Numbered from the stretch's first letter, positions 43,292 through 55,679 are shown. The stretch is DNA of 64,000 bases from Cupriavidus sp. EM10 (GCF_018729255.1 NZ_CP076060.1:2294001-2358000); one strand, 5' to 3'. Translations and numbers: made by a program. The notes: generated by a model not told the origin, from the letters alone.

Positions 43292-45343
43292 TCAGTGCAG
43301 CTGCCGGTAGATTTCCTCGGCCAGCGTGCGCGAGATGCCTTCCACGCTGGCCAGTTCGTCGATACTGGCCGCCATCACGCCACGCAGGCCGCCAAACCGC
43401 GTCAGCAGCTTCTGCCGGCGCCGCGCACCCACCCCTTCGATCTCTTCCAGCCGCGACGTCGTGCGCGCCTTGGCCCGCTTGGCGCGCATGCCGGTAATGG
43501 CGAAACGGTGAGCCTCGTCGCGGATCTGGGCAACAAGCATCAGCGCGGCACTGCCCTGCCCCAGTTCCAGCGACGGGCGTCCGTCGGCAAACACCAGCGT
43601 CTCCAGCCCCACCTTGCGGCCCTCGCCCTTGGCCACGCCGACCAGCAGGCCGATGTCGAGCCCAAGCTCCTCGAACACCTGGCGCGCCACCTCGACCTGA
43701 CCCTTGCCGCCGTCGATAAGCACCACGCGCGGCATGCGGGGTACGCCATCGGCGCCTGCGGCGTTCGGATCGCCGCCGTCCTCCTGGATCTGCTCGACCA
43801 GCTTCTGGTAGCGCCGCGTCAGCACCTGGCGCATCGCCGCGTAGTCGTCGCCGGGCGTGATATCGGTGATATTGAAGCGCCGATACTCGCTGTTCTGCAT
43901 CTCGTGGTGATGGAACACCACGCACGACGCCTGCGTGGCCTCGCCCGCCGTGTGGCTGATGTCGAAGCATTCGATGCGCAACATGGCCAGGTCTTCCATG
44001 TCCAGGCCGATGGTTTCGGCCAGCGCACGCGTGCGGGCTTCCTGGCTGCCCTGCTCGGCCAGCCGCCGGGCCAGCGCCAGGCCCGCGCCCTGCGTGGCCA
44101 TCTCCAGCCATACCTTGCGCTGCCCCTGCGGCTGACGCACCAGGGCCACCTTGCGGCCGGCCTGCATCGACAGCGCCTCGACCACCGCCGCGTCGGCCGG
44201 CGGGTGGCTGACGACGATGATCGGCGGCGGCGCCTGGTCCAGATAGTGCTGGATCATGAAGGCAGACAGCACGCGCGCGGCGATGCGATCCACCGACAGC
44301 GGGCCTGCGTCAGCCGATACCACGGCCTCATCGGAGCTTTCCGACACCTCGGCTGTATCGTCGCTTTCCTCGACGATCATCGCCGCCTCGTCGGCATGGG
44401 CCGGAAAGTAGGCCTTGTCGCCCAGATGCCGCCCGCCGCGCACCATGGCCAGGTTCACGCAGGCACGACCGCCCTGGACGGCCACGGCCAGCACGTCGAT
44501 ATCGCGCGCCTGGCCGACCTCTTCCACGGCCTGCCGCTTGAGCACCGTCGACAGTGCACCAATCTGGTCGCGCACGGCGGCGGCCTGCTCGAACTGAAGT
44601 TGCACCGCATGCGATTCCATCTTCTGCTGCAGGCCTTCCAGCACCTCGGTTTCACGGCCCTGCAGGAAGCTGGCAGCATTGCCGACGTCGCGGGCATAGT
44701 CTTCCTGCGAAATCGCGCTGACACAGGGCGCCGTGCAGCGGTGGATCTGATGCAGCAGGCACGGCCGCGTGCGGTTGTTGAACACGGTGTCCTCACAGGT
44801 GCGCAGCTGGAACACCTTCTGCAGGATCTGCATGCTCTCGCGTACCGCGTGCGCGCTCGGGAACGGTCCGAAATACTGGTGCTTGCGGTCGGTCGCGCCG
44901 CGGTAGTACGCCATGCGCGGAAACTTGTGGCCCGTGAGCTTCAGGAACGGATACGACTTGTCGTCCCGGAACAGGATGTTGTAGCGCGGCGCCAGCGCCT
45001 TGATGAGATTGTTCTCAAGCAGCAGCGCCTCGGCTTCAGTCCGCACGACGGTGGTCTCGATCCGCGCGATCTTGCCCACCATCATGGCGATGCGCGGCGA
45101 CAGCTGCGTCTTGTTGAAGTAGCTCGACACCCGCTTCTTCAGGTCGCGCGCCTTGCCTACATAGAGCACATTGCCATCGGCATCGAAATATCGATAGACA
45201 CCTGGCAGCCCCGGCATGCGCGCCAGGATTGGACGCGGATCGAAGTCAGGCACATCGGGAGGCTCCGGAGCCTGCACGGGCGTGGCGGCTTCGGATTCAG
45301 ACATCACTGGGTCGGTCTGGGGAACGGGTTCCTGCTCGGGCAT
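43292..45343 (-). CDS. uvrC: UvrABC system protein C
   Basis: About 683 aa excinuclease subunit making both incisions in nucleotide excision repair. N-terminal GIY-YIG nuclease ([25 protein letters not shown]), UVR domain ([13 protein letters not shown]), RNase H-like domain ([19 protein letters not shown]) and C-terminal helix-hairpin-helix ([22 protein letters not shown]). Start unsure: ATG 45400, 45343 and 45304 are all in frame without a clear ribosome-binding site; homology begins near residue 35. A central acidic insertion ([16 protein letters not shown]) is unusual. Confidence 0.93.
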   Translation of the reverse strand: MPEQEPVPQTDPVMSESEAATPVQAPEPPDVPDFDPRPILARMPGLPGVYRYFDADGNVLYVGKARDLKKRVSSYFNKTQLSPRIAMMVGKIARIETTVVRTEAEALLLENNLIKALAPRYNILFRDDKSYPFLKLTGHKFPRMAYYRGATDRKHQYFGPFPSAHAVRESMQILQKVFQLRTCEDTVFNNRTRPCLLHQIHRCTAPCVSAISQEDYARDVGNAASFLQGRETEVLEGLQQKMESHAVQLQFEQAAAVRDQIGALSTVLKRQAVEEVGQARDIDVLAVAVQGGRACVNLAMVRGGRHLGDKAYFPAHADEAAMIVEESDDTAEVSESSDEAVVSADAGPLSVDRIAARVLSAFMIQHYLDQAPPPIIVVSHPPADAAVVEALSMQAGRKVALVRQPQGQRKVWLEMATQGAGLALARRLAEQGSQEARTRALAETIGLDMEDLAMLRIECFDISHTAGEATQASCVVFHHHEMQNSEYRRFNITDITPGDDYAAMRQVLTRRYQKLVEQIQEDGGDPNAAGADGVPRMPRVVLIDGGKGQVEVARQVFEELGLDIGLLVGVAKGEGRKVGLETLVFADGRPSLELGQGSAALMLVAQIRDEAHRFAITGMRAKRAKARTTSRLEEIEGVGARRRQKLLTRFGGLRGVMAASIDELASVEGISRTLAEEIYRQLH

Positions 45344-45494
45344 CGCGGGCGGATTGGACGAATGAGGTGTGCCATTTGTGCGCCAACAATGCGCATCCAT
45401 GCGCCCACAACGGGGCGCTGGCCTAGAATCGCAAGTTTAGAGCAATTCGCCCGCCAGGCTTCCCGACGGGCGGCCTCGTCATCTCTTCAGCCAC

Positions 45495-46645
45495 ATGCCA
45501 ATCCGTTCCTGGGATATCTTCTGCACCGTCATCGACAACTTCGGTGACATCGGCGTCTGCTGGCGGCTGGCGCGCCAGCTGGCGCAGGAGCATGGGCATA
45601 CGGTGCGGCTTTGGGTCGATGACCTGGCCAGCTTTGCCCGGCTGGCGCCGGAAATCGACCCGGCGGCCGCGCACCAGCGCCTGTCCGGCGTGGATGTGCG
45701 ACGCTGGGATCCTCGCCCCGACGCCCCTTTCGACGCCCCGGGGCCGCACGACGTGGTCATCGAGGCGTTCGCCTGCCATCTGCCGGAATCGTTCCTGGCC
45801 GCCATGGCCGCCGCGCCGCGCAAGCCGGTCTGGATCAACCTGGAGTACCTGAGCGCCGAGGACTGGGTCAGCGAGCACCACGCAATGGCGTCGCCCCACC
45901 CGCGCCTGCCGCTGACGAAGTATTTCTTCTTCCCCGGCTTTGCGCGCGGTACGGGCGGCCTGTTGCGGGAAGCGATGATCGGCGCGTCGCGCGATGCCTT
46001 CCGCACCAGTCCTGCCGCGCAGGCCACGCTTTGGCACCGGCTCGGCGTGCAGCCGACCCCGGACGCGCTCAAAGTCAGCTTCTTCGCCTACGAAACCCCG
46101 CCACGCCGGTGCTGCTCGAGCAATGGCGCGATGGCGCTACGCCTATCGAGTGCTTCGTTCCCCAGGGCCTGGCCGCGACGCAGGTCGGCCAATGGCTAGG
46201 GGCGGCGCCTGCGCCCGGCACGACTCACCATCGCGGCAACCTCATCGTCCACGGCATCCCGTTTGTTCGCCAGGAGCACTACGACGAACTGCTGTGGGCC
46301 TGCGACGTCAATTTCGTGCGCGGCGAGGATTCCTGCGTGCGCGCCCACTGGGCCGCCCGGCCGATGATCTGGCACATCTACCCGCAGGACGACCAGGCGC
46401 ATCACGTCAAGCTCGACGCCTGGCTGGCGCGGTTTGCGCGGGCCGGCTTGGCGCCCGAGGCGTCCGCCGCGCTGGTCGCGTTCTCGCATGCCTGGAACGG
46501 CTACGGCGCAGCGCCCGACTGGGCGGCGTTGCAGGCACAATTGCCGACGCTGACCGCGGGCATGGACCGCTGGCAGCGGCAATTGCAGCACTTGGGCGAC
46601 CTTGCAGCGAATCTCGTGGCCTTCAGCGAAAATCAGGTAAAATAG
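45495..46645 (+). CDS. earP: EF-P arginine rhamnosyltransferase EarP (one-base frameshift)
   Basis: EarP (DUF2331) transfers rhamnose from TDP-rhamnose to Arg32 of EF-P. The first frame runs MPIRSWDIFCTVIDNFGDIGVCWRLARQL to FFAYET and then breaks; one extra A in the AAA run at 46093-46095 restores FFAYENPATPVLLEQW and continues to 46645 (about 383 aa). The C-terminal part has FVRGEDSCVRAHWAARPMIWHIYPQ, the nucleotide-sugar-binding region. Directly upstream of efp, the known partner. A sequencing deletion is likely. Confidence 0.92.
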
Positions 46646-46777
46646 CCGGTTGATTTTGATGGCGAGCCAAGTTTCAAGGCCCAAGAACAAACTGCCGGCT
46701 GCGCGCCTTCGCCATATCGCTTTCCGGGCGACCCCTTACCTCAGGCCCGGACCATTTTTTTCAGGAAGACAGTTCAG

Positions 46778-47338
46778 ATGAAAATCGCACAGGAACTCCG
46801 CGTCGGCAACGTGTTCATGATCGGTTCCGACCCGATGGTGGTGCAGAAGGCCGAGTACAACAAGTCGGGCCGTAACGCCGCAGTCGTCAAGATGAAGTAC
46901 AAGAACCTGCTGACGGACGCCCCGGGCGAATCCGTCTTCAAGGCTGACGACAAGTTCGAAGTCGTGGTGCTGGAGCGCCGCGAATGCACGTTCTCGTACT
47001 TCGCCGACCCGATGTACGTGTTCATGGACACCGAATTCAACCAGTACGAAGTCGAGAAGGACAGCATGGGCGACGCGCTGAACTACCTCGAGGACGGCAT
47101 GGCTGTTGAAGTGGTGTTCTACAACGACAAGGCCATCTCGGTCGACATGCCGACCACGCTGGTCCGCGAGATCATCTACACGGAACCGGCCGTCAAGGGC
47201 GACACGTCGTCGGGCAAGGTGCTCAAGGGCGCCAAGATCAACACCGGCTTCGAACTGCAAGTGCCGCTGTTCTGCAACATCGGCGACAAGATCGAAATCG
47301 ACACGCGTACCGGCGAATACCGCAGCCGCGCCAACTAA
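46778..47338 (+). CDS. efp: Translation elongation factor P
   Basis: 186 aa. EF-P relieves ribosome stalling at polyproline. The modification loop is KSGRNAAV with Arg32, the residue rhamnosylated by EarP, rather than the Lys used in the EpmA/GenX pathway; this agrees with earP upstream. Three beta-barrel domains, standard length. Gene ends 27 bp before a strong terminator. Confidence 0.97.
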   Translation: MKIAQELRVGNVFMIGSDPMVVQKAEYNKSGRNAAVVKMKYKNLLTDAPGESVFKADDKFEVVVLERRECTFSYFADPMYVFMDTEFNQYEVEKDSMGDALNYLEDGMAVEVVFYNDKAISVDMPTTLVREIIYTEPAVKGDTSSGKVLKGAKINTGFELQVPLFCNIGDKIEIDTRTGEYRSRAN

Positions 47339-47364
47339 GCTTCACGGCGCCACGCGATAAAGAA

Positions 47365-47387
47365 GGGCAGCTTCGGCTGCCCTTTTT
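47365..47387. terminator. Bidirectional terminator between efp and nagZ
   Basis: GGGCAGC / GCTGCCC stem with TTCG loop and five T on the plus strand; TTCTTT on the minus strand. Confidence 0.88.
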
Positions 47388-47404
47388 GTCGTCTGCTTGC
47401 CAGG

Positions 47405-48454
47405 TTACTTGACCAGGCCCAGATCGCGGAGCAGGCGCAGTGCGGCGCGGTACTCGCCCTCCTGCTCCAGCTTGTTCCAGTCCAGCGGCTTGCGGCGGCC
47501 AAACAGCTTGCGGATGCGGCGCTGCGACGTCTTCGAGATCGACGTGTCCAGCTCCGTCAGCAGCTGGTCGGCCTTCTCCGGGTTGTTGCAGATCAAGACC
47601 ATGTCGCAACCGGCATCGAGCGCCGCCTTGGCGCCCTGCGTGACGGTGCCGGCCACGCTGGCCCCTTCCATGCTGAGGTCGTCGCTGAAAATGACGCCTT
47701 CGAAACCAAGTTGGGCGCGCAGGATGTCCTGCAGCCAGAAGCGCGAGAAGCCCGCCGGAGCCGGATCCACCTTGGGGTAGATCACATGCGCCGGCATCAC
47801 CGAGGCCAGCGCCGGGCCCATCCAGTCATACGGACGCGCGTCGTGCGCCAGAATCTCGTCCAGCGTACGCTCGTCGACCGGCACGGCCACGTGGGAATCG
47901 GCTTCGACGTAGCCGTGACCCGGAAAATGCTTGCCGCAGTTGGTCATTCCGGCCAGCAGCAGGCCGTGCGTCAGGTGGTTGGCCAGCATCGTCACCACGC
48001 GCGGGTCGGCGTGGAAGGCGCGGTCGCCGATCACGCCGCTGCGGCCGAAGTCCAGGTCGAGCACCGGCGTGAAGCTCAGGTCGATATCGCAGGCGCGCAG
48101 CTCCGCCGCCAGCACGTAGCCGCAGGCGATGGCGGCCTTGGTGGCCATCAGCACATCACGGTCCCACAGCTGGCCCAGTTTGGCCATGGCGGGCAGGTGC
48201 GTGAAGCCGTCGGTCTTGGCGCGCTGCACGCGGCCGCCTTCGTGGTCGATGCAGATCAGCACGTCGTCACGCACGGCGCGAATCGCCCGCGTCAACGTCA
48301 CCAGCTGGGCGCGCGACTCGAAGTTGCGAGCGAACAGGATGACACCGCCGGTCAGCGGATGCGCGATGCGGCGCTCGTCCTCGGCATTGAGCTGCTTGCC
48401 GACCACGTCGAGCACCACGGGACCCGGACGCTTGCCGGACACTTTATTGTTCAT
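47405..48454 (-). CDS. nagZ: Beta-N-acetylhexosaminidase NagZ
   Basis: 349 aa GH3 enzyme removing GlcNAc from anhydro-muropeptides in peptidoglycan recycling. Motifs: CIDHEGGRVQR, KHFPGHG (catalytic His region) and FSDDLSMEGA (nucleophile Asp). Cytosolic. Last gene of the long minus-strand series; 6 bp after acpS. Confidence 0.93.
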   Translation of the reverse strand: MNNKVSGKRPGPVVLDVVGKQLNAEDERRIAHPLTGGVILFARNFESRAQLVTLTRAIRAVRDDVLICIDHEGGRVQRAKTDGFTHLPAMAKLGQLWDRDVLMATKAAIACGYVLAAELRACDIDLSFTPVLDLDFGRSGVIGDRAFHADPRVVTMLANHLTHGLLLAGMTNCGKHFPGHGYVEADSHVAVPVDERTLDEILAHDARPYDWMGPALASVMPAHVIYPKVDPAPAGFSRFWLQDILRAQLGFEGVIFSDDLSMEGASVAGTVTQGAKAALDAGCDMVLICNNPEKADQLLTELDTSISKTSQRRIRKLFGRRKPLDWNKLEQEGEYRAALRLLRDLGLVK

Positions 48455-48460
48455 ATCGAT

Positions 48461-48889
48461 TCAGTTCGAGGCGGGTTCAGGCAGCGGACCGGGTTCGCCC
48501 GTCCGCTCCGCGATCGCGAAGGCGACCGCATACTCATGTTCATCGCTGACACTGACACGAATGGTCAGGCCGCGCTCCCCAACCCAATCGGCCAACTCGC
48601 CCGTGCACTGCGGCGTGGGCTCGCCAGACGGCAGGTTCAGCAGTTCCATCGCACGCCAGGTCATGGGCCAGCGCATGCCCAGCCCGATGGCCTTCGAGAA
48701 GGCCTCCTTGGCGGCAAAGCGCGTGGCCAGGAACGCCAGGCCGCGCTTTTCCGAGCGCGCCTTGCGCGCGTGATAGACCTTGAGTTCGCGCGGGCCCAGC
48801 ACCTTTTCCGCAAAGCGGCCGCGCGTGCGATCCATCACGCCCTGCACGCGATCGATCTGGATGATGTCGGTGCCGACGCCGTAGATCAC
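48461..48889 (-). CDS. acpS: Holo-ACP synthase
   Basis: 142 aa; transfers 4'-phosphopantetheine to acyl carrier protein. [14 protein letters not shown] (metal Asp) and [13 protein letters not shown] (metal Glu) are present. ATGA overlap with pdxJ, a pairing common in proteobacteria. The Pro/Glu-rich tail is slightly longer than in E. coli (126 aa). Confidence 0.94.
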   Translation of the reverse strand: MIYGVGTDIIQIDRVQGVMDRTRGRFAEKVLGPRELKVYHARKARSEKRGLAFLATRFAAKEAFSKAIGLGMRWPMTWRAMELLNLPSGEPTPQCTGELADWVGERGLTIRVSVSDEHEYAVAFAIAERTGEPGPLPEPASN

Positions 48890-49668
48890 GCGGCCTGCCC
48901 TGGCACCGGATAGCGGGTGCCCAGGCGCGCGGCAACCATGATGGCCTTCATCTCGCGCACCGCGTTCTGCCAGCCGACGAACACGGCGTGCGCCACGACG
49001 GCGTGGCCGATGTTCAGCTCCTTGATGCCCGGCAGCGCGGCAATCGGCTGCACGTTGGTGTAGTGCAGGCCGTGGCCCGCGTTGACGACCAGCCCGTGCT
49101 TCTGGCCCGCGTTCACCGCATCGGCAACACGCCGGAACTCGGCGGCCTGTTCGTCCGGGCTATGGGCCTCCGCATATGCTCCCGTATGGATCTCGATCAC
49201 GGGCGCCTTGCAGGCGGCGGCCGCGGCGATCTGGTCCACGTCCGGGTCGATGAACAGCGACACCCGGATGCCGGCATCGGCCAGCTGGCGGCACGCGGCG
49301 CTGACCTGCTCGAAATGGCCAGCCACGTCGAGTCCACCCTCGGTGGTGACTTCCTCGCGCTTTTCCGGCACCAGGCATACGTCCTGCGGCTTGATCTCGC
49401 ACGCGATGTCGAGCATTTCGGCCGTGATCGCGCATTCCAGGTTCATGCGCGTGGCCAGCTTCGGCCGCAGCGCGCGCACGTCGGCATCGCGGATATGGCG
49501 GCGGTCTTCGCGCAGGTGCAGCGTGATCAGGTCGGCGCCGGCTTCCTCGGCCTGTAGCGCGGCCTGGATCGGGTCGGGATAAACGGTGCCGCGCGCATTG
49601 CGCAGCGTGGCAACGTGATCGATGTTGATGCCGAGGTCGATGACCCCGGGATTCGCGTGGAAGATCAT
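48886..49668 (-). CDS. pdxJ: Pyridoxine 5'-phosphate synthase
   Basis: 260 aa TIM-barrel enzyme of vitamin B6 synthesis. [17 protein letters not shown], the phosphate-binding HLREDRRHI and [12 protein letters not shown] are diagnostic. Overlaps acpS; 27 bp after recO. Start ATG 49668. Confidence 0.95.
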   Translation of the reverse strand: MIFHANPGVIDLGINIDHVATLRNARGTVYPDPIQAALQAEEAGADLITLHLREDRRHIRDADVRALRPKLATRMNLECAITAEMLDIACEIKPQDVCLVPEKREEVTTEGGLDVAGHFEQVSAACRQLADAGIRVSLFIDPDVDQIAAAAACKAPVIEIHTGAYAEAHSPDEQAAEFRRVADAVNAGQKHGLVVNAGHGLHYTNVQPIAALPGIKELNIGHAVVAHAVFVGWQNAVREMKAIMVAARLGTRYPVPGQAA

Positions 49669-49695
49669 GCCGGCTTGCTCAGAGGGAATTGGGAA

Positions 49696-50577
49696 TCAAA
49701 GATACTGCAGATCGATCAGGATCTGCCGCGTTTTCAGCGGCTCGCCCTGTAGATAATAATGCAGCAGGAACCGCATCAGCGCTCGGCTTTGCGTAACGGT
49801 TTGTGCGCGGCCGTAGTCGTCCTGGGCCATGTCGAGCAGCGTCTGCCCCGACACCACGGGCCAGCTCGACGGATCGCTGGCATGGGCGCGCCGTACGCCG
49901 CGCTCTGGCTGGTAGACGTAGTCCAGGCCGGGCTGCACGCGCTCGCCCGTCTTGATACATTGATCCAGCGCCACGGCGAAGCCGGTTTCCTGCAGCAGCA
50001 CGCGCTCGAAGCCGCGCAGCACCAGGCTGGCCGGCTCGCCGTGTGCCAGCCTCGTCAGCGTGATCATGTAGTGCTTGAACAGCGCGGGATGCGCGTCCTC
50101 GCGCGGGCAGAAACGCAGCAGCAGTTCGTTCAGATAGAAGCCCGACAGCAGCCCATCGCCGGCCAGCGGCAGCATGCCGCCCATGTACTCGGCTTTCGTC
50201 AGCGTCTTGACTTCGCCCCGCCCGGTCCATGACAACGCGATCGGATGAAAATGCTGCAGCACGGCGCGCAGGGCCGAATGCGGGCGCTTGGCGCCCTTGG
50301 CGACCATCGCCATGCGGCCATGGTCACGCGTGAAGACGTCGAGGATCAGGCTGGTCTCGCGATAGGGATAGGCATGCAGCACGAACCCCGCCTCGTTGCT
50401 GACGCGCACTTCCGAACGTGCCGGAACGATGCGCATCGCGCGGTCCATCATGTCGCGCCCGGCTGCCACGGCGGGGCTCAGCGCGGGGATGGCGCCCGAC
50501 TCCAGCACCTCGGCGGCCTCCTCGGCAATCGGATCGGCACTGCGCGCACGCGGCGCGCCGCGGCGCACGTCAGGCAT
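49696..50577 (-). CDS. recO: DNA repair protein RecO
   Basis: 293 aa. The N-terminal OB-fold ([26 protein letters not shown]) and helical C-terminal domain fit RecO, which loads RecA at gaps. The ATG at 50577 lies 5 bp after the era stop; the first about 50 residues are non-conserved and later starts (e.g. [15 protein letters not shown]) are possible. The long open frame farther upstream is era in another frame. Confidence 0.92.
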   Translation of the reverse strand: MPDVRRGAPRARSADPIAEEAAEVLESGAIPALSPAVAAGRDMMDRAMRIVPARSEVRVSNEAGFVLHAYPYRETSLILDVFTRDHGRMAMVAKGAKRPHSALRAVLQHFHPIALSWTGRGEVKTLTKAEYMGGMLPLAGDGLLSGFYLNELLLRFCPREDAHPALFKHYMITLTRLAHGEPASLVLRGFERVLLQETGFAVALDQCIKTGERVQPGLDYVYQPERGVRRAHASDPSSWPVVSGQTLLDMAQDDYGRAQTVTQSRALMRFLLHYYLQGEPLKTRQILIDLQYL

Positions 50578-50582
50578 CTTGC

Positions 50583-51521
50583 TCACTCGTAGCCGTAGGC
50601 GCGCAATCCGGCTTCGTTGTCGGCCCAGCCGCTCTTGACCTTGATCCACATCTCCAGGTAGACCTTGCCATCGAACAGCTTCTCCATGTCCAGGCGTGCC
50701 TCGGTGGAGATCTGCTTGAGCTTGCTGCCCTTGTTGCCGATGATCATGGCCTTGTGGGCGTCGCGCTCGACCAGGATCGTGGCGAAAATGCGGCGCAGGC
50801 GGCCTTCGGTCTCGAACTTGTCGATGACGACGGTGCTCGTGTACGGCAGTTCGTCGCCCGTCCAGCGGAACACCTTCTCGCGGATGATTTCCGACGCCAG
50901 GAAGCGCTCGCTGCGATCGGTCATCGCATCGACGTCGTACATCGGCTCGCCTTCGGGCAGGTAAGGCCGAATGATGGCCAGCAGGCGGTCGATGTGGTCG
51001 CGCGTCTTGGCCGACATCGGCACCACTTCCGTGAACGGGAAGCGCTGCCCCATCTGCTCCAGGAACGGCATCATCACTTCCGTACGGCCTTCGCCGATGC
51101 GGTCGAGCTTGTTGCACACCAGCAGCACCGGCACGTTCTTCGGCAGCAGCGACAGCACCTTTTCGTCGTCGGGGCCGAAGTAGCCGGCTTCCACGACGAA
51201 CAGCACGATATCCACCGACGACAGCGTCGACGTCACCGCGCGGTTCAGCGAACGGTTCAACGCGCTGGCATGGCGCGTCTGGAAACCCGGGGTATCGGCG
51301 AACACATACTGCGCGTCATCGGTGGTCTGGATGCCGACGATGCGATGGCGCGTGGTCTGGGCCTTGCGTGACGTGATGCTGACCTTCTGGCCGACCAGCG
51401 CGTTCATCAGCGTGGACTTGCCCACGTTCGGGCGGCCAACAATGGCCACGGTGCCGCAGCGAAACGCCGTGGCACCGGATGTTTCCGCCGCAGGCTGCTG
51501 CGGAGGGAGAGAATCGGTCAT
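50583..51521 (-). CDS. era: GTPase Era
   Basis: 312 aa. G1 [13 protein letters not shown]3 DTPGF, G4 NKLD, and a C-terminal KH domain ([21 protein letters not shown]). Acts in 30S subunit maturation at 16S rRNA. Overlaps rnc by ATGA, the conserved rnc-era pair. Confidence 0.96.
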   Translation of the reverse strand: MTDSLPPQQPAAETSGATAFRCGTVAIVGRPNVGKSTLMNALVGQKVSITSRKAQTTRHRIVGIQTTDDAQYVFADTPGFQTRHASALNRSLNRAVTSTLSSVDIVLFVVEAGYFGPDDEKVLSLLPKNVPVLLVCNKLDRIGEGRTEVMMPFLEQMGQRFPFTEVVPMSAKTRDHIDRLLAIIRPYLPEGEPMYDVDAMTDRSERFLASEIIREKVFRWTGDELPYTSTVVIDKFETEGRLRRIFATILVERDAHKAMIIGNKGSKLKQISTEARLDMEKLFDGKVYLEMWIKVKSGWADNEAGLRAYGYE

Positions 51522-52288
51522 TCCTTCAACCTGAGAGACAACTGGGGATCCTGGGGTACTGGCTGCTTGCGCGTCTTGCCCGTTCGCTCGGCCCGGCTGC
51601 GCTTGAGCAACTGGGGCACGAGCTTCTGGACTTCGTCGAGCGCGAGCTTGGCCGCCGCCTGCTCGGCCGCACGGCGCGACGCGCCGGTGCCGAACACGCG
51701 CACCTCCAGTTTAGGCACGATGCATTCGACTTCAAATTGCTGGCTATGCGCCGCACCATGCGTGGCGATGACGTTGTACTGCGGCAGGGCAATCTTGTGA
51801 CCCTGCAGATACTCCTGGAGCAGCGTCTTGGCATCCTTGCCCAGCGTGCGCGGATCCACCTGCTCCAGAATCGGGATATACAGCTTGCGGATCAACGCCC
51901 GGGCGGCGTCGAATCCACTATCGAGAAACACGGCGCCGACAATTGCCTCGAGCGCATCGGCAAGGATCGACGGGCGACGGAAGCCGCCGCTCTTGAGTTC
52001 GCCTTCGCCCAGGCGCAGCGCGTCGGACAGCTGCAGCATCTGGGCAATTTCGTACAGCGCCTGCTGCTTGACCAGATTGGCCCGCACCCGCGACAGATCG
52101 CCCTCGTCCAGCTTGCCGAACATGCCGTACAGCATGTCCGCCACCGCACAGTTCAGCACCGAATCGCCAAGGAATTCCAGGCGTTCGTTGTGTTGCGCGC
52201 TATGACTGCGATGCGTGAGCGCCTGCTGCAGCAATTCGGGCTTGCTGAATCGGTAGCCGAGACGTTGCTGCAAGGCGTCGAGGGTCAT
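51518..52288 (-). CDS. rnc: Ribonuclease III
   Basis: 256 aa. RNase III signature [13 protein letters not shown], second acidic cluster at [15 protein letters not shown], and a dsRBD ([19 protein letters not shown] ... [14 protein letters not shown]). Processes rRNA precursors. The C-terminal basic extension is longer than in E. coli (226 aa). Confidence 0.95.
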   Translation of the reverse strand: MTLDALQQRLGYRFSKPELLQQALTHRSHSAQHNERLEFLGDSVLNCAVADMLYGMFGKLDEGDLSRVRANLVKQQALYEIAQMLQLSDALRLGEGELKSGGFRRPSILADALEAIVGAVFLDSGFDAARALIRKLYIPILEQVDPRTLGKDAKTLLQEYLQGHKIALPQYNVIATHGAAHSQQFEVECIVPKLEVRVFGTGASRRAAEQAAAKLALDEVQKLVPQLLKRSRAERTGKTRKQPVPQDPQLSLRLKE

Positions 52289-52292
52289 GTCT

Positions 52293-52685
52293 TTACTGCG
52301 TTCCCGAATAGGTAATCAAAAAACTCAACGGACCATAGATCTTGACTTCGGTCCGGTATTCGAAGCCGACCGAGCGAATACGCCCGGTATCGTCTTCGTT
52401 CACGTCCAGATCCTCACCCCGGATCGAACTGATATTGTCGATCGAGGCCTGTTTATCGAAGTTCGCCGCAACATCCTTGCGGTTGCTGGAACGGTCCTTG
52501 GCGTAGCTTGCCGCGCGCTTGACCGACATATATTCCAGCATGCTGGGTATCGATTTCACCGCCGGAAGGGCCACCGCCAGCACCAGTGCGATCACCACCA
52601 GCATCGACCCCATCGAAAATCCGCGTGATTTATTCAACACAAATACGCGGACTTTCCCCCTGTTACCCAAAAACTTCTGACCCAT
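52293..52685 (-). CDS. DUF4845 membrane protein
   Basis: 130 aa with one N-terminal hydrophobic helix ([20 protein letters not shown]) preceded by a type-IV-pilin-like basic segment RGFSMG. Proteins of this family sit between lepB and rnc in many proteobacteria; function unknown. 4 bp before rnc. Confidence 0.85.
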   Translation of the reverse strand: MGQKFLGNRGKVRVFVLNKSRGFSMGSMLVVIALVLAVALPAVKSIPSMLEYMSVKRAASYAKDRSSNRKDVAANFDKQASIDNISSIRGEDLDVNEDDTGRIRSVGFEYRTEVKIYGPLSFLITYSGTQ

Positions 52686-52736
52686 CGCGCTGCCCTCTAT
52701 ATTGAGTGTTTTGCGCTGCGTAGTGCCGCCAAAGGC

Positions 52737-53636
52737 TTATTTGAACGACCCCACGCGCCCGAAATTACCCAGATTCATCCAGATCATGAAGGCCTTGCCG
52801 ACGATATTCTTGTCTGGCACGAACCCCCAGTATCGGGAATCGAGGCTATTGTCACGGTTATCACCCATGACGAAATAGTGCCCTTCCGGCACTTTACACG
52901 TCAGCCCTAGCTGATTGTAAGTGCAGTTTTCGCGGAACGGAAAATCCGGATCGGCACCAGCCACGAATGCCGGCCGGTCCGTGTCGTTCAGAATGCCATG
53001 TTCGGGGCCGCCCGGAAGCTTTTCGGTGAAATGCTTCGAATATGCCAGCCGCTCCTCGTCGAGGTAGTCGGGCAGCGCGCTGTATTCGGCCGGCTTGCCG
53101 TTGATGGTCAGCTTCTTGTTTTCGTACCGCACCACGTCGCCCGGCACGCCGATCACGCGCTTGATGTAGTCCAGCGATTCGTCCTTCGGATAGCGGAACA
53201 CCATGACATCGCCGCGCTGCGGTTCGCCTACGTCGACGATCTTCTTGTTCACCACCGGCAGGCGAATGCCGTACTCGTACTTGTTCACCAGGATGAAGTC
53301 GCCGATCAGCAGCGTGGGGATCATCGAACCCGACGGAATCTTGAACGGTTCCACCACGAACGACCGCAGCACGAACACCGCCAGGATCACCGGGAAGAAG
53401 CTTGCCGAATACTCGAGCCACCACGGCTGGCGCATTTTCTCTTCGGCCAGCTTCGCCCGCGAGCGATCCAGCTCGGTGCCGGCCGGCACGGCCTGCATGT
53501 GCTGGCGCTGGGCATCGAATTCAGCCAGCGCCAGTTGCGTCACGCTGCGGCGTTGCCGCTCGAACACGAGCTTGTCCGCGACCCAGGCAATGCCCGTAAT
53601 GACCACCAGCACAAAAAGGATCAGTGCGAAATTCAT
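52737..53636 (-). CDS. lepB: Signal peptidase I
   Basis: 299 aa. Two N-terminal membrane helices; catalytic Ser in [15 protein letters not shown] and Lys in [16 protein letters not shown]; box [17 protein letters not shown]. Cleaves signal peptides on the periplasmic side. The GTP-binding partner gene lepA lies upstream in the same operon. Confidence 0.96.
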   Translation of the reverse strand: MNFALILFVLVVITGIAWVADKLVFERQRRSVTQLALAEFDAQRQHMQAVPAGTELDRSRAKLAEEKMRQPWWLEYSASFFPVILAVFVLRSFVVEPFKIPSGSMIPTLLIGDFILVNKYEYGIRLPVVNKKIVDVGEPQRGDVMVFRYPKDESLDYIKRVIGVPGDVVRYENKKLTINGKPAEYSALPDYLDEERLAYSKHFTEKLPGGPEHGILNDTDRPAFVAGADPDFPFRENCTYNQLGLTCKVPEGHYFVMGDNRDNSLDSRYWGFVPDKNIVGKAFMIWMNLGNFGRVGSFK

Positions 53637-53699
53637 GACGGCTTGGAGTGATGTCGATTTGTTGGTATCGCCAGCGTGTTATCGCCAGGGCGCACGCGC

Positions 53700-55492
53700 T
53701 TATTTTTCGTCCACCTGCAGAATCGCCAGGAATGCTTCCTGGGGATTTCCACGGTGCCCACCTGCTTCATGCGCTTCTTGCCGGCCTTCTGCTTTTCCAG
53801 CAGTTTCTTCTTGCGCGAGATATCGCCGCCGTAGCACTTGGCCAGCACGTTCTTGCGCAGCGCCTTGACGTTTTCACGCGCGATAATGTTCGCGCCGATG
53901 GCGGCCTGAATGGCCACGTCATACATCTGGCGCGGAATGATCTCGCGCATCTTGGCCGCCACCTCGCGTCCGCGATATTGCGAGTTCGAGCGGTGCACGA
54001 TCACCGACAGCGCATCCACCTTGTCGCCGTTGATCAGGATATCCACCTTGACCACGTCGGACGGACGATATTCCTTGAACTCGTAATCCATCGACGCGTA
54101 GCCACGCGACACCGATTTCAGGCGGTCGAAGAAATCCATGACGATTTCCGCCATCGGGATTTCATAGGTAAGCTGCACCTGCTTGCCGTGATAGCTCATG
54201 TTGATCTGCGAGCCGCGCTTCTGCGTGCACAGCGTGATCACCGAGCCGACATAATCCTGCGGCATATACAGGTTCACCGTGACGATCGGCTCCAGAATCG
54301 CCTCGATCTTGCTGGGGTCGGGCATCTTGGCCGGGTTTTCCACGGTAACCATCGTGCCGTCGCGCTGCTGCACCTGATAGACCACGGTCGGCGCGGTCGT
54401 AATCAGGTCCATGTCGAATTCGCGCTCCAGGCGTTCCTGCACGATTTCCATGTGCAGCAGGCCCAGGAAGCCGCAGCGGAAGCCGAAGCCCAGCGCCTGC
54501 GAAACCTCGGGCTCGAACTGCAACGACGCGTCGTTCAGGCGCAGCTTTTCCAGCGATTCGCGCAGCGCTTCGTACTGGTTGGCTTCCACCGGATACAGGC
54601 CGGCAAACACCTGCGGCTTGACTTCCTTGAAGCCGGGCAGCGGCTCGGGGGCACGCTTGGCGACGGTGGTGATGGTGTCGCCCACCTTGGCCGCCTTCAG
54701 CTCCTTGATGCCGGCGATCACGAAGCCCACCTCGCCCGCCACCAGCGCGTCGCGCTGGACCGACTTCGGCGAGAACACGCCCACCTGTTCCACCAGATGC
54801 TGCGAGCCCGTGGCCATCAGCAGCACCTTGTCCTTGGGACGCAGCGTGCCGTTGACCACGCGCACCAGCATCACGACGCCGACGTAGTTGTCGAACCACG
54901 AATCGATGATCAGGGCCTGCAGCGGCGCGGTGCCGTCACCCTTGGGCGGAGGCACCTTGGCGATCAGCGCCTCGATCACGTCTTCCACGCCCTGGCCGGT
55001 CTTGGCCGAGCATGGCGTGGCGTCGCTGGCGTCGATGCCGATGACGTCCTCGATTTCCTGCTTGGCGTTGTCCGGATCGGCCTGCGGCAGGTCGATCTTG
55101 TTGAGCACCGGCACCACTTCCACGCCGAGTTCGATCGCGGTGTAGCAGTTGGCCACGGTCTGGGCTTCCACGCCCTGCGAAGCGTCCACCACGAGCAGCG
55201 CGCCTTCGCAGGCCGACAGCGACCGGCTGACTTCATAGCTGAAATCCACGTGTCCCGGGGTGTCGATCAGGTTCAGGTTGTAGACCTTGCCGTCACGCGC
55301 CTTGTAGCTCAGCGCCGCGGTCTGGGCCTTGATGGTGATGCCGCGCTCTTTCTCGATGTCCATCGAATCGAGCACCTGCGCTTCCATTTCCCGATCCGAC
55401 AGCCCGCCGCAGCGCTGAATGATCCGGTCGGCCAAGGTGGATTTGCCGTGGTCGATGTGGGCAATGATCGAGAAATTACGAATATGGTCCAT
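53700..55492 (-). CDS. lepA: Elongation factor 4 (LepA), one-base frameshift near C-terminus
   Basis: Ribosome-associated GTPase: G1 [14 protein letters not shown]3 [12 protein letters not shown]4 NKIDLP, and the LepA-specific C-terminal domain. After GTVEIP the frame shifts and would run into lepB (false stop at 53633). One extra base in the GGGG run at 53741-53744 restores [17 protein letters not shown] and a stop at 53700-53702, giving 597 aa as in the family. Everything before the last about 17 residues is normal. Start ATG 55492. Confidence 0.94.
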
Positions 55493-55679
55493 CTAGTGAT
55501 CTGGAGAACGCCAGCGCGGCCCGGCAGGCCAGGATGGCGCGGGCGCGGCGAAAAGTGGGGGCGCAAGGTTTTTGCGCCAATCCGCGATTTTACAGGATTT
55601 TCAAGGACTTCCGTCGCGCGAAATGCCTTTGCGCGGCGTGTTTCCGGCCCTTGCGGCATGGCGCTTTCCGCACCTTGCC

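Noticed and set aside
53633..53699. C-terminal extension of lepA into lepB
   Set aside because: The residues after VEIP are unrelated to LepA; the normal C-terminus appears in the other frame, so the extension is a frameshift artefact.
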